Assembly: GCA_945788455.1 (NCBI GenBank)
Contig: CALZMC010000063.1
Coordinates: forward strand, 1-5,152
Source: an uncultured Clostridia bacterium
Lineage (GTDB): Bacteria > Bacillota > Clostridia > Oscillospirales > Acutalibacteraceae
Direction: 5' to 3'
DNA length: 5,152 nt
Shown: in pieces, positions 1 to 5,152 of the stretch
Layout: each line of letters starts with the position of its first letter
Position numbering within the stretch: position 1 is the stretch's first letter
Notes under the pieces: model-generated
What the model was told of the DNA's origin: nothing
Database searches by the model: none
Seen by the model: only the letters and a program-made list of their open reading frames with translations
Program-made: the position numbers and the translations under genes

Positions 1-54
1 CTCGGTATGGTATTTATGATTGTTTTAAGAAACAGAAAAAAGAAATCAAAATAA
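1..54 (+). CDS. C-terminal end of a membrane-anchored protein (partial)
   Basis: Frame 1 reads LGMVFMIVLRNRKKKSK and stops at TAA 52-54; the rest of the gene lies left of the window. The visible part is a short hydrophobic stretch followed by a strongly basic tail. That is the usual ending of a protein whose last helix sits in the membrane with its C-terminus in the cytoplasm, for example a sortase-anchored surface protein after its LPxTG motif, or a single-span membrane protein. The LPxTG motif, if there is one, would lie outside the window. The reading frame is supported by its amino-acid composition and by the terminator 30 nt downstream. The family cannot be named from 17 residues. Confidence 0.55.
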   Translation, partial: LGMVFMIVLRNRKKKSK

Positions 55-83
55 TTTAATACAAAATAGTTTTACTAAAAAAC

Positions 84-117
84 AAAAGGGACGAGCAATT
101 TGAACTCGTCCCTTTTT
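84..117. terminator. Bidirectional intrinsic terminator between convergent genes
   Basis: An 8-bp GC-rich stem (GGGACGAG at 88-95 pairing with CTCGTCCC at 105-112) closes a 9-nt loop. It is flanked by AAAA at 84-87 and TTTTT at 113-117, which extend the stem. Read rightward it ends in a T-run and would stop the partial gene at 1-54. Read leftward the T-rich tract (complement of 77-87) follows the stem and would stop the operon after lysC, whose stop codon is at 134-136. Its position between two converging genes fits a shared terminator. Confidence 0.9.
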
Positions 118-133
118 ATGCATTTTATAAAAA

Positions 134-604
134 TTAGTCATTTGGAATGAATGCCTTGTGAACTGCTGATACAGCTCTGTCTGCATCCTTGGCATCAATG
201 ATTACGGAAATCTTAATTTCGGATGTAGAAATCATTTGGATATTGATGTTTGACTCGTATAGTGCCTCAAACATCTTTGACGCTGTGCCCGGATGAGATT
301 CCATACCTGCACCAACGATTGATACCTTTGCAACATCTGTGTTGCATACAACTGTGCAAGACTCGTCAAGTAAATCCTCAAGAAGCTCCTTTGCAAGAGG
401 ACCGTTCTCCTTGCTTACAGAGAAAACGATGTCCTTTGTGCCGTCACGGCCGAATGACTGAAGAATAATGTCAACATTGATATTCTTTGATGATAGCTTT
501 GAGAAAATTTTGAAAGCGATACCAGGAGTATCCTCTACCTTTAGAATTGAAACAAGTGCAACGTCTGCATCCTTTGTTACACCGCGAATTAGCATTTTTT
601 CCAT
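134..604 (-). CDS. Putative internal-start beta subunit of aspartokinase (C-terminal ACT domains)
   Basis: Inside lysC and in the same frame, Met246 (codon 604-602) is preceded by AAAGGAG (614-620) at a 9-nt spacing, as good a ribosome binding site as those of the full genes. Translation from it would give a 156-residue protein consisting only of the two ACT domains, starting MEKMLIRGVTKD. It is known for aspartokinase II of Bacillus subtilis that an in-phase internal start makes a C-terminal beta subunit of about this size, which joins the full-length alpha chain in an alpha2beta2 enzyme and binds the regulatory amino acid. The start here falls exactly at the junction between the kinase and the first ACT domain, as it does there. 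That it is used in this organism is inference from the site and the precedent. Confidence 0.6.
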   Translation of the reverse strand: MEKMLIRGVTKDADVALVSILKVEDTPGIAFKIFSKLSSKNINVDIILQSFGRDGTKDIVFSVSKENGPLAKELLEDLLDESCTVVCNTDVAKVSIVGAGMESHPGTASKMFEALYESNINIQMISTSEIKISVIIDAKDADRAVSAVHKAFIPND

Positions 605-1339
605 TTTTGCAGTCTCCTTTACAATAGTACCCGGAATTGGATTTAGTGATGATAGAACCTCTAACTCTACGCCGTATTTCTTTGCCATTTCTACTGAACG
701 GTTGTTTAGAACCTGTGCGCCGAGAGTGGCAAGCTCAAGCATTTCGTCATAAGTGATTTCCTTTAGCTTCTTTGTGTTTTCAACCTTTCTTGGATCGGCT
801 GTGTAAACACCCTCAACATCAGTAAAGATTTGGCACTTATCAGCCTTTAGTGCTGCTGCGATAGCAACTGCCGATGTATCACTTCCGCCACGGCCGAGAG
901 TTGTAAGGTCGTCATAGCGGTTAATACCCTGAAAGCCTGCAACAACAACGATATTGTGCTTCGCAATTTCAGCCTGTAATCTGTTAGGCTTAATGTTTTT
1001 TATTCTTGCAGCCGTGTGGATTGAATTTGTATTAAAGCCTGCCTGCCAACCGAGTAGGCTGATAACAGGGCATCCAATCTTTTCGATAGCCATAGCAAGA
1101 AGTGAAATTGAAATCTGCTCGCCTGCACAAAGAAGCTGGTCCATTTCTCTCTTGTGAGCAGCAGGATTAATTTCGTTTGCTTTTTCGATTAAGTCGTCTG
1201 TTGTGTCGCCCTGTGCCGATACTACAACGATAACATCGTTGCCCTGCTTATAGGTGTCGGTAACAATTCTGGCAACATTCATAACTCGCTCGGCGTTAGC
1301 AACAGATGAACCGCCGAACTTTTGAACAATCAGTCCCAT
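134..1339 (-). CDS. lysC: Aspartate kinase (aspartokinase, EC 2.7.2.4), LysC type
   Basis: The enzyme phosphorylates L-aspartate with ATP to give 4-phospho-L-aspartate, the first step to lysine, threonine, methionine and diaminopimelate; it is cytoplasmic. The protein has 401 residues, the normal length for a monofunctional LysC. The kinase domain spans about residues 1-245: the N-terminal KFGGSSV signature is at 7-13, GRGGSDT at 149-155, and TDVEGVYTADPR at 173-184 forms part of the nucleotide site. Two ACT domains follow, at about 255-325 (TPGIAFKIFSKL from 271) and 337-401 (SHPGTASKMFEAL from 348). These are the usual amino-acid-binding regulatory modules; which effector they bind (lysine, threonine or both) cannot be read here. 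The start ATG (1337-1339) has AGGAGG at 1349-1354, 9 nt upstream. It is the last gene of the ACT-hom-lysC operon, 21 nt after hom, and ends before a terminator. A second in-frame start inside the gene is listed separately. Confidence 0.97.
   Translation of the reverse strand: MGLIVQKFGGSSVANAERVMNVARIVTDTYKQGNDVIVVVSAQGDTTDDLIEKANEINPAAHKREMDQLLCAGEQISISLLAMAIEKIGCPVISLLGWQAGFNTNSIHTAARIKNIKPNRLQAEIAKHNIVVVAGFQGINRYDDLTTLGRGGSDTSAVAIAAALKADKCQIFTDVEGVYTADPRKVENTKKLKEITYDEMLELATLGAQVLNNRSVEMAKKYGVELEVLSSLNPIPGTIVKETAKMEKMLIRGVTKDADVALVSILKVEDTPGIAFKIFSKLSSKNINVDIILQSFGRDGTKDIVFSVSKENGPLAKELLEDLLDESCTVVCNTDVAKVSIVGAGMESHPGTASKMFEALYESNINIQMISTSEIKISVIIDAKDADRAVSAVHKAFIPND
614..620 (-). promoter_or_regulatory. 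Internal ribosome binding site within lysC
   Basis: The minus strand reads AAAGGAG here, 9 nt before an in-frame ATG at 604-602. The codons involved specify V-K-E-T, so the motif could be incidental. However, its match to anti-Shine-Dalgarno, its spacing and its position at the domain boundary together support a working start for a separate regulatory subunit. Confidence 0.55.
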
Positions 1340-1360
1340 AAATTATGTCCTCCTATAATA

Positions 1361-2578
1361 TTAATAGTTTGTAACCTTGATTGTATTAATAACATCAACG
1401 CCCTCAAGCCTTTGAGTTAATTCGTTTTCTGTCATAATATCTGTGATAAACGCAACCTCGTTTGACGGCTGACCTGTTCTTGACAGGAACTTAACGTCAT
1501 CAAATTTAGCCGAAATTTCGCTCTCGCCGGCATTCGCACGAACATAGAACGGCATCTTAATCGTTGATTTATAATCAACAACATAATCCTCATCGCCTGC
1601 GCCCCAGCCGAAAATCTTCTTTCTCTCGGTGTGCTTTGCACAGTCGATAATGTCGGCAACAACAGCAGATGCAGTAGGTAGCTTTCCTGCGCCGGCACCG
1701 TAGAAGCATACGTCTCCGACAGCGTCACCGCGAACTAATACTGCGTTGAATACGTCCTTAACAGATGCAAGCTGTGAGCCGTTATATACAACAGCAGGGC
1801 TGACAAAAGCCGCAATCTTGTCATCGCTGATGTACTTGATTTGACCGAGTAGCTTAATTACACCGTTAACCGAGTTAATGTATGAAACATCCTCAAGTGA
1901 AATATTGGTAATACCCTCGGCGCTGACCTGTGACGGATATACGTGCTTTCCGAATGCAAGAGAAGCAAGAATACAAACCTTGCGACATGCATCGTGTCCC
2001 TCAACGTCAGCAGTAGGGTCCTTTTCTGCATAGCCCTTTTCCTGCGCAATCTTCAGCGCCTCGTCAAAGCTCATACCCTTTTCAATCATCATTGTAAGGA
2101 TAAAGTTTGTTGTACCGTTAAGAATACCTGCAATACCCTCGATATTGTTGGCAGCAAGACATTGTGTCAGTGGGCGAATGATAGGGATACCACCGCCGAC
2201 TGATGCCTCGATAAGATAGTTAGCTCCGCTTTCCTCGGCAGCCTGTAATAGCTCAAGTCCCTTTTGAGCAACAAGCTCCTTGTTTGAGGTAACAACGCTC
2301 TTTCCTGCCTTTAGGAGCTTCATTGTAAAGTCGAATGCAGGATTTACACCGCCCATTGTTTCTGCAACAATCTTGACCTCGGGGTCATTAAGTATATCGT
2401 TAAAATCCTTTGTAAAAATATCCTTGTGTGGATCATTTGGAAAATCTCTTAGGTCAAGAATGTGAGCAACCTCAAGAGTATCTCCACCGATTCTTTTTGG
2501 AATTATATTGCTGTGAGACTCGATAACCTCAACAACACCGGAGCCTACTGTTCCGTATCCCATAACTGCAACCTTCAT
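1361..2578 (-). CDS. hom: Homoserine dehydrogenase (EC 1.1.1.3)
   Basis: The enzyme reduces L-aspartate 4-semialdehyde to L-homoserine with NAD(P)H, the branch point to threonine and methionine. The protein has 405 residues. The N-terminal Rossmann fold shows GYGTVGSG at 7-14. TSNK at 97-100 contains the conserved catalytic-site lysine (K100). EASVGGGIPII is at 124-134 and GILNGTTNFI at 151-160. The segment GYAEKDPTADVEGHDACRK (182-200) places E185, D196 and K200 with the same spacing as the substrate and catalytic residues E208, D219 and K223 of the yeast enzyme. YGAGAGKLPTASAVVADI (293-310) closes the catalytic part. Residues about 342-405 resemble a shortened ACT domain. The start ATG (2576-2578) has GGAGG at 2585-2589, 6 nt upstream. 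It lies 43 nt after the ACT-protein gene and 21 nt before lysC, so it is the middle gene of the operon. Confidence 0.96.
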   Translation of the reverse strand: MKVAVMGYGTVGSGVVEVIESHSNIIPKRIGGDTLEVAHILDLRDFPNDPHKDIFTKDFNDILNDPEVKIVAETMGGVNPAFDFTMKLLKAGKSVVTSNKELVAQKGLELLQAAEESGANYLIEASVGGGIPIIRPLTQCLAANNIEGIAGILNGTTNFILTMMIEKGMSFDEALKIAQEKGYAEKDPTADVEGHDACRKVCILASLAFGKHVYPSQVSAEGITNISLEDVSYINSVNGVIKLLGQIKYISDDKIAAFVSPAVVYNGSQLASVKDVFNAVLVRGDAVGDVCFYGAGAGKLPTASAVVADIIDCAKHTERKKIFGWGAGDEDYVVDYKSTIKMPFYVRANAGESEISAKFDDVKFLSRTGQPSNEVAFITDIMTENELTQRLEGVDVINTIKVTNY

Positions 2579-2621
2579 ATTATACCTCCAGGAGTTTTAT
2601 AGGTGTGGCTGTGATATGCCG

Positions 2622-3053
2622 TTACCCAAGCTTAACAGAGTTTACTCCGTTAATGCTCTTTAAATTTTCAATTAATTTGTCTTGTGATATTGTCATTTCC
2701 GTTGCCCTGATAGTGACCGACACATCGGCAACCGAGTTAACAGGCACACTCTGGTTTATGGACAGAATGTTTGCACCTGCTCTGTATAGCTCGCTCATCA
2801 GCGCCGAGAGCACACCTGCGTTATCCTTTAGCTTTGCGTTAATCGTAACGGTCTCGTCACTCTGCTCGCTGTTATACTCAAAGATAGCGTCCTTGTACTT
2901 ATAGTATGCGCTTCTCGATATGCCTGCCATTTTTGTTGCCTGACTTGTTGAGTCAGCCTCGCCGGTGGCGATATAATTCTTCGCCTCGATTACCTTTGAG
3001 TAAACCTCGGGCAGTATCGCGGAATTAACAAGATAATACTTAATCTTTTCCAT
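2622..3053 (-). CDS. UPF0735 (PheB-like) HTH-ACT domain protein
   Basis: This 143-residue protein matches the pattern of the UPF0735 family, whose Bacillus subtilis member is called PheB. It begins KIKYYLVNSAILPEVYSK and has the hallmark SRSAYYKYKD (46-55) inside a probable helix-turn-helix at about 34-58. An ACT domain follows at about 67-143, with KLKDNAGVLSAL at 74-85 and GANILSINQSVPV at 93-105. ACT domains usually bind an amino acid, so a role as a small amino-acid-responsive regulator is plausible, but the biochemical function is not established. It is the first gene of the operon with hom and lysC, which ties it to aspartate-family control. The ATG at 3051-3053 is the first possible start after an in-frame stop, since no upstream NTG codon occurs. 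It has no good ribosome binding site: the nearest, AAAAGGA at 3071-3077, lies 17 nt away, so translation may be weak. Confidence 0.88.
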   Translation of the reverse strand: MEKIKYYLVNSAILPEVYSKVIEAKNYIATGEADSTSQATKMAGISRSAYYKYKDAIFEYNSEQSDETVTINAKLKDNAGVLSALMSELYRAGANILSINQSVPVNSVADVSVTIRATEMTISQDKLIENLKSINGVNSVKLG

Positions 3054-3075
3054 TTCTTTTTCGCTGTTTTTCCTT

Positions 3076-3135
3076 TTACATTTTCTTCGTAAGGTGTCCG
3101 TGAGTGGGGGACAACTGTTTTACTGTGAAAAACAT
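3076..3135 (-). other. Possible 19-codon leader ORF with hairpin in the operon leader
   Basis: Between the predicted promoter and the first operon gene, the minus strand has ATG (3133-3135) followed by 18 sense codons and TAA (3076-3078), giving MFFTVKQLSPTHGHLTKKM. The start lies almost at the predicted transcription start, so it would be leaderless or nearly so. The AGGA before it is too close to serve as a normal ribosome binding site. The same stretch can fold: 3092-3099 pairs with 3109-3116 (7 of 8 pairs) around a 9-nt loop. No T-run follows, so this is not a terminator. The segment is clearly richer in G and C than its surroundings. Whether it is a leader peptide, an RNA structure or chance is open. 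Confidence 0.25.
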
Positions 3136-3142
3136 TTCCTAT

Positions 3143-3171
3143 ATATTATCAAAAAACATCTCAAGTATCAA
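3143..3171 (-). promoter_or_regulatory. Predicted sigma-A promoter of the ACT-hom-lysC operon
   Basis: On the minus strand a -35 box TTGATA (3166-3171) and a -10 box TAATAT (3143-3148) are separated by exactly 17 nt. Transcription would start near 3136, leaving a leader of about 80 nt before the ATG at 3053. An overlapping alternative -10, GATAAT, would give a 15-nt spacer. The sequence TACTTGA occurs twice in tandem across the -35 region (3161-3174 on the plus strand). Such repeats can be operator half-sites, but nothing else supports that here. Confidence 0.6.
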
Positions 3172-3210
3172 GTATTATTTTAAAAAAATCTTAAATTCTT
3201 ATAAATTTTC

Positions 3211-3239
3211 TTGATTAATATGATTTATTGATTTAAAAT
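3211..3239 (+). promoter_or_regulatory. Predicted sigma-A promoter of the AI-2E family gene
   Basis: TTGATT at 3211-3216 and TAAAAT at 3234-3239 are separated by 17 nt, about 50 nt upstream of the rightward gene starting at 3289. It lies back to back with the leftward operon promoter, the two -35 boxes being about 40 nt apart. The region is very AT-rich, so chance matches are easy and the assignment is moderate. Confidence 0.5.
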
Positions 3240-3288
3240 ATAACTATATTATTCCTAAATTTATTACATTATTTAAGGGGGCTTAATT

Positions 3289-4437
3289 ATGTCGCCAAAG
3301 GTACAAAGCAGGAGAGACGCAATCATCAATGTTGCATTTATTGCAATGGTGCTTGGACTTGTTTATGTGTTTTTTAAATATCTGTTTGGATTTTTAGCAC
3401 CGTTTTTGTTGTCGTTCCTGTTTGCTGTGGCATTACAAAAGCCGTTAAGATTTCTTGACAAAAAGACGAAAAACAAGTGCCATTCGCTGTTGTCAATAGC
3501 ACTGGTGCTCGCATTGATTTTGGTAATAATAGGACCTGTTGTTTTGGTTCTTGTCTTGGTTGGAAAGGAAATTGCAGGCTTTATTTCCTATCTCACAGGT
3601 CAGCTAAATGACTTTCCGAACTTTCTTGCAACTCTTCAAAAGGAGCTTTTAGATTTCTTGAAATTTTTGCCTGACGCAATTTATACTACCGTGTCTGACA
3701 GCATTACCGATTTCTTTGGAAGAATTATTGAAAACTTTGATTTGTCGGCTCTCAATATTGACCTAAAGGCAATTACAAGCGGTATTTCATCGGGAATCAG
3801 CGGAATGATTAGCGTTGCGAAAAATATTCCGTCAATCGCACTCGGAACGGTTATCGGCATAATTGCGTGGATTTTCTTCACAAAGGATTATGACAAGATT
3901 GTCGGATTTATTAAGCTCCAGCTTCCTGAGGGAAAGAAAAATCTTTTATCCGACATAAAGCAGGTTTTTGCAAAAACCGTACTGAAAATGCTCAGAGCCT
4001 ACGGCATTATTATGCTGATAACATTCTTTGAACTGTTTTTGGGCTTAACTATTCTAAATCTGCTCCATATTACAGAGAACAATTATGTTGTGATTATTGC
4101 GATTGCTATTGCGATATTTGATATTCTGCCTGTTGCGGGCTCGGGAGGCATCCTCGTTCCGTGGATGTTAGTCAGCCTCGTTTTAGGAAACACCTCGACA
4201 GCAATCGGCTTACTTATCATTTATCTTGTTATTACTGTTATCAGGCAGTATATCGAGCCGAAGATTGTCGGCGACTCGCTTGGAGTTCATCCTATCATAA
4301 CCTTGGCAGGACTCTATTTCGGTCTAAAGCTGTTCGGCTTTATCGGAATGTTTGTTGTGCCTTTGACGGTTATGACACTAAAGGCGTTTAACGATGCAGG
4401 ACGAATTCATCTCTACAAATCCCCAAGCAGAAACTAA
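3289..4437 (+). CDS. AI-2E family transporter, YtvI-like integral membrane protein
   Basis: The 382-residue protein belongs to the AI-2E transporter/PerM family (PF01594). Hydrophobic segments lie at about 12-28, 33-50, 68-92, 178-197, 234-258, 264-285, 286-318 and 335-362, eight in total. A long, less hydrophobic stretch (about 100-175) sits between the third and fourth, as is usual for the family. Family motifs seen are FFTKDYDKI (196-204), DILPVAGSGGILVPW (278-292) and YIEPKIVGDSLGVHP (321-335). The DILPVxGxGxxxxPW form resembles the YtvI sporulation-associated subgroup of Firmicutes; this is from memory and not a search result. Members have been linked to export of autoinducer-2, to ion/proton exchange and to sporulation, so the substrate here is unknown. 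The start is supported by AAGGGGG at 3275-3281, 7 nt before the ATG. It is divergent from the amino-acid operon and no clear terminator follows it. Confidence 0.92.
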   Translation: MSPKVQSRRDAIINVAFIAMVLGLVYVFFKYLFGFLAPFLLSFLFAVALQKPLRFLDKKTKNKCHSLLSIALVLALILVIIGPVVLVLVLVGKEIAGFISYLTGQLNDFPNFLATLQKELLDFLKFLPDAIYTTVSDSITDFFGRIIENFDLSALNIDLKAITSGISSGISGMISVAKNIPSIALGTVIGIIAWIFFTKDYDKIVGFIKLQLPEGKKNLLSDIKQVFAKTVLKMLRAYGIIMLITFFELFLGLTILNLLHITENNYVVIIAIAIAIFDILPVAGSGGILVPWMLVSLVLGNTSTAIGLLIIYLVITVIRQYIEPKIVGDSLGVHPIITLAGLYFGLKLFGFIGMFVVPLTVMTLKAFNDAGRIHLYKSPSRN

Positions 4438-4631
4438 TATATTATTTTGCGAAAAAACGAATACAAAAATTACGGCTAAAAATAACTGTATTAAAAAAAC
4501 TGACAGAAAATAAAAAATTTTTGTTATATTTTTCATTTTCTCGGACTAATATATGTAAATATATTTTATTCAATCAAAAAAAGAAAAACACAGGGAACCA
4601 CCCCCTGTGCAGATAGTTGGAGGATAGATAA
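4438..4631. other. AT-rich intergenic spacer
   Basis: This 194-nt spacer lies between two rightward genes. Its left part (4438-4570) is almost entirely A and T. It contains an all-A/T inverted repeat (4548-4554 with 4559-4565, 4-nt loop), too weak to call a terminator, and no promoter with good spacing: TTGTTA 4521-4526 and TAATAT 4547-4552 are 20 nt apart. Its right part holds the hairpin listed separately and the ribosome binding site GGAGG (4619-4623) of the next gene. No convincing rightward terminator for the upstream gene is visible. Confidence 0.6.
4576..4609 (-). terminator. Leftward-facing intrinsic terminator upstream of the 4632 gene
   Basis: CACAGGG (4589-4595) pairs perfectly with CCCTGTG (4603-4609) around a 7-nt loop. 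On the minus strand the stem is followed by TTTTTC and then seven Ts (complement of 4576-4588), the standard form of an intrinsic terminator. On the plus strand no T-run follows the stem, so it acts in one direction only. It would stop transcription arriving leftward from beyond the gene at 4632-5126, although no leftward gene is visible on that side. As an RNA hairpin on the plus strand it would sit 9 nt before the GGAGG of the next gene. Confidence 0.7.
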
Positions 4632-5126
4632 ATGTACAAATTCTATTATTTGGGAAATATCATTTCTGTTTTACTATCAATCACTATATTTATTGCATTC
4701 TTTTATTTTTCAGTTTCTATGTTGATTAAGCTTATAAAAGAGCGAACAAAAATAAAACAAGGTTTTATTGAATATTCAATATCAATTATACTTATTACTG
4801 TAAGTTCTATTTTGCTGTTTTCGTCTTTATATGGAATTGCATTTCAAATAACTGATTATGTTGTACCTTATAAGAATGGAGACTATGAAATTGTTAGTGG
4901 TAAAATAGCTGATTTAACAAAAGAAGAACATAGAGGACCTGTGAGCTTTTCTGTGGATGGTGTGGATTTTGAGTTTTATCCTAAAAGTATTTTATATCTT
5001 GGCGTTAAAAATCCAAACTATGTAGAAGATAACGACTATGTTGTAATTAAATATGTAATAGCTGATGATATTCTAGGCGGTAGTGATACTAAAATAAATG
5101 TCATAATGGAAATAGAAGTAACATAA
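4632..5126 (+). CDS. Small membrane protein of unknown function, two helices plus beta-rich domain
   Basis: I do not recognise a named family. The 164-residue protein has a hydrophobic helix at about 9-34, a basic and polar loop (35-46, KLIKERTKIKQG), a second helix at about 47-70, and a soluble C-terminal domain (71-164). The basic loop suggests it is cytoplasmic, placing both termini outside the membrane. The C-terminal domain alternates short beta-like stretches: YEIVSGKIADL (85-95), VSFSVDGVDFEFYP (104-117), YVVIKYVI (136-143) and INVIMEIEV (155-163). This SGKI...F.V.GV.F.F...V.I.Y...I..IEV pattern resembles small secreted or anchored beta-barrel-like domains of uncharacterised Clostridia proteins, a resemblance from memory only. 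The ATG is well supported by GGAGG at 4619-4623, 8 nt upstream. The gene is visibly richer in A/T, with many ATA and AAA codons, than the metabolic genes, which may reflect transfer or weak selection. Confidence 0.75.
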   Translation: MYKFYYLGNIISVLLSITIFIAFFYFSVSMLIKLIKERTKIKQGFIEYSISIILITVSSILLFSSLYGIAFQITDYVVPYKNGDYEIVSGKIADLTKEEHRGPVSFSVDGVDFEFYPKSILYLGVKNPNYVEDNDYVVIKYVIADDILGGSDTKINVIMEIEVT

Positions 5127-5152
5127 GATAACACTTAGGACAATTCCCAGTC

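Noticed and set aside
250..1157. Open frames on the plus strand inside lysC (250-468, 468-752, 954-1157)
   Set aside because: They lie opposite a clearly conserved gene, lack convincing ribosome binding sites, and encode no recognisable protein pattern.
2585..2593. Palindrome CTCC-T-GGAG overlapping the hom ribosome binding site as a sequestering hairpin
   Set aside because: The arms are separated by one base, so an intramolecular hairpin would lose most of its pairs; it is more simply a ribosome binding site beside a chance complement.
2605..2904. Open frame of 99 codons on the plus strand opposite the UPF0735 gene
   Set aside because: It is antisense to a recognisable conserved protein, and its hydrophobic look is a by-product of the codons on the other strand.
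3054..3142. Possible lysine riboswitch, T-box or classical attenuator before the amino-acid operon
   Set aside because: The leader is only about 80 nt, too short for a lysine riboswitch or T-box. It has no T-box-like conserved segment, no terminator hairpin with a T-run, and the tiny ORF has no run of threonine, lysine or methionine codons.
4521..4552. Promoter for the gene at 4632 (TTGTTA and TAATAT)
   Set aside because: The spacer is 20 nt, too long for a sigma-A promoter, and in DNA this AT-rich such hexamers are expected by chance.
4548..4565. Inverted repeat AATATAT/ATATATT as terminator of the AI-2E family gene
   Set aside because: The stem is made only of A and T and would be unstable; the following T-rich stretch is no different from the surrounding composition.
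5127..5152. Possible end of a repeat or insertion sequence at the right edge
   Set aside because: Only 26 nt are visible after the last stop codon, with no inverted or direct repeat partner in the window.

Overview
The window looks like a chromosomal piece of a low-to-moderate GC Gram-positive bacterium, most likely a member of Clostridia (Bacillota). The reasons are strong AGGAGG-type ribosome binding sites, very AT-rich intergenic DNA, A-tract/T-tract hairpin terminators, and protein types typical of that group: a UPF0735/PheB-like ACT protein, a monofunctional LysC-type aspartokinase and a YtvI-like AI-2E family membrane protein. The species cannot be named from the sequence alone.

Layout. 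Positions 1-54 are the last codons of a rightward gene that ends in a hydrophobic stretch and a basic tail. A bidirectional hairpin terminator at 84-117 separates it from a leftward operon (134-3053). Read in the direction of transcription, the operon holds a UPF0735-type HTH-ACT protein (2622-3053), homoserine dehydrogenase hom (1361-2578) and aspartate kinase lysC (134-1339). The gaps are 43 and 21 nt, with no terminator between genes, and a plausible promoter lies at 3143-3171. A divergent promoter (3211-3239) drives a rightward eight-helix AI-2E family/YtvI-like permease (3289-4437). After an AT-rich spacer comes a small rightward membrane protein of unknown function (4632-5126), whose upstream region carries an intrinsic terminator pointing the other way.

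How the genes work together. LysC phosphorylates aspartate at the entrance of the aspartate pathway. Hom reduces aspartate semialdehyde to homoserine, which commits carbon to threonine and methionine. The first gene product has a putative DNA-binding segment plus an ACT domain and could be a regulatory partner. All three operon products carry an ACT or ACT-like region, so amino-acid sensing is a theme of the operon. No asd, thrB, thrC or dap gene lies in the window.

The most noteworthy points are a well-formed internal ribosome binding site and start codon inside lysC, which predict a separate C-terminal (beta) subunit; a shortened, divergent ACT-like tail on Hom; a GC-richer hairpin and tiny ORF in the leader of the operon; and the orphan membrane protein with its oppositely oriented terminator. 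Nothing in the window is convincingly a new defence, mobile or RNA system.
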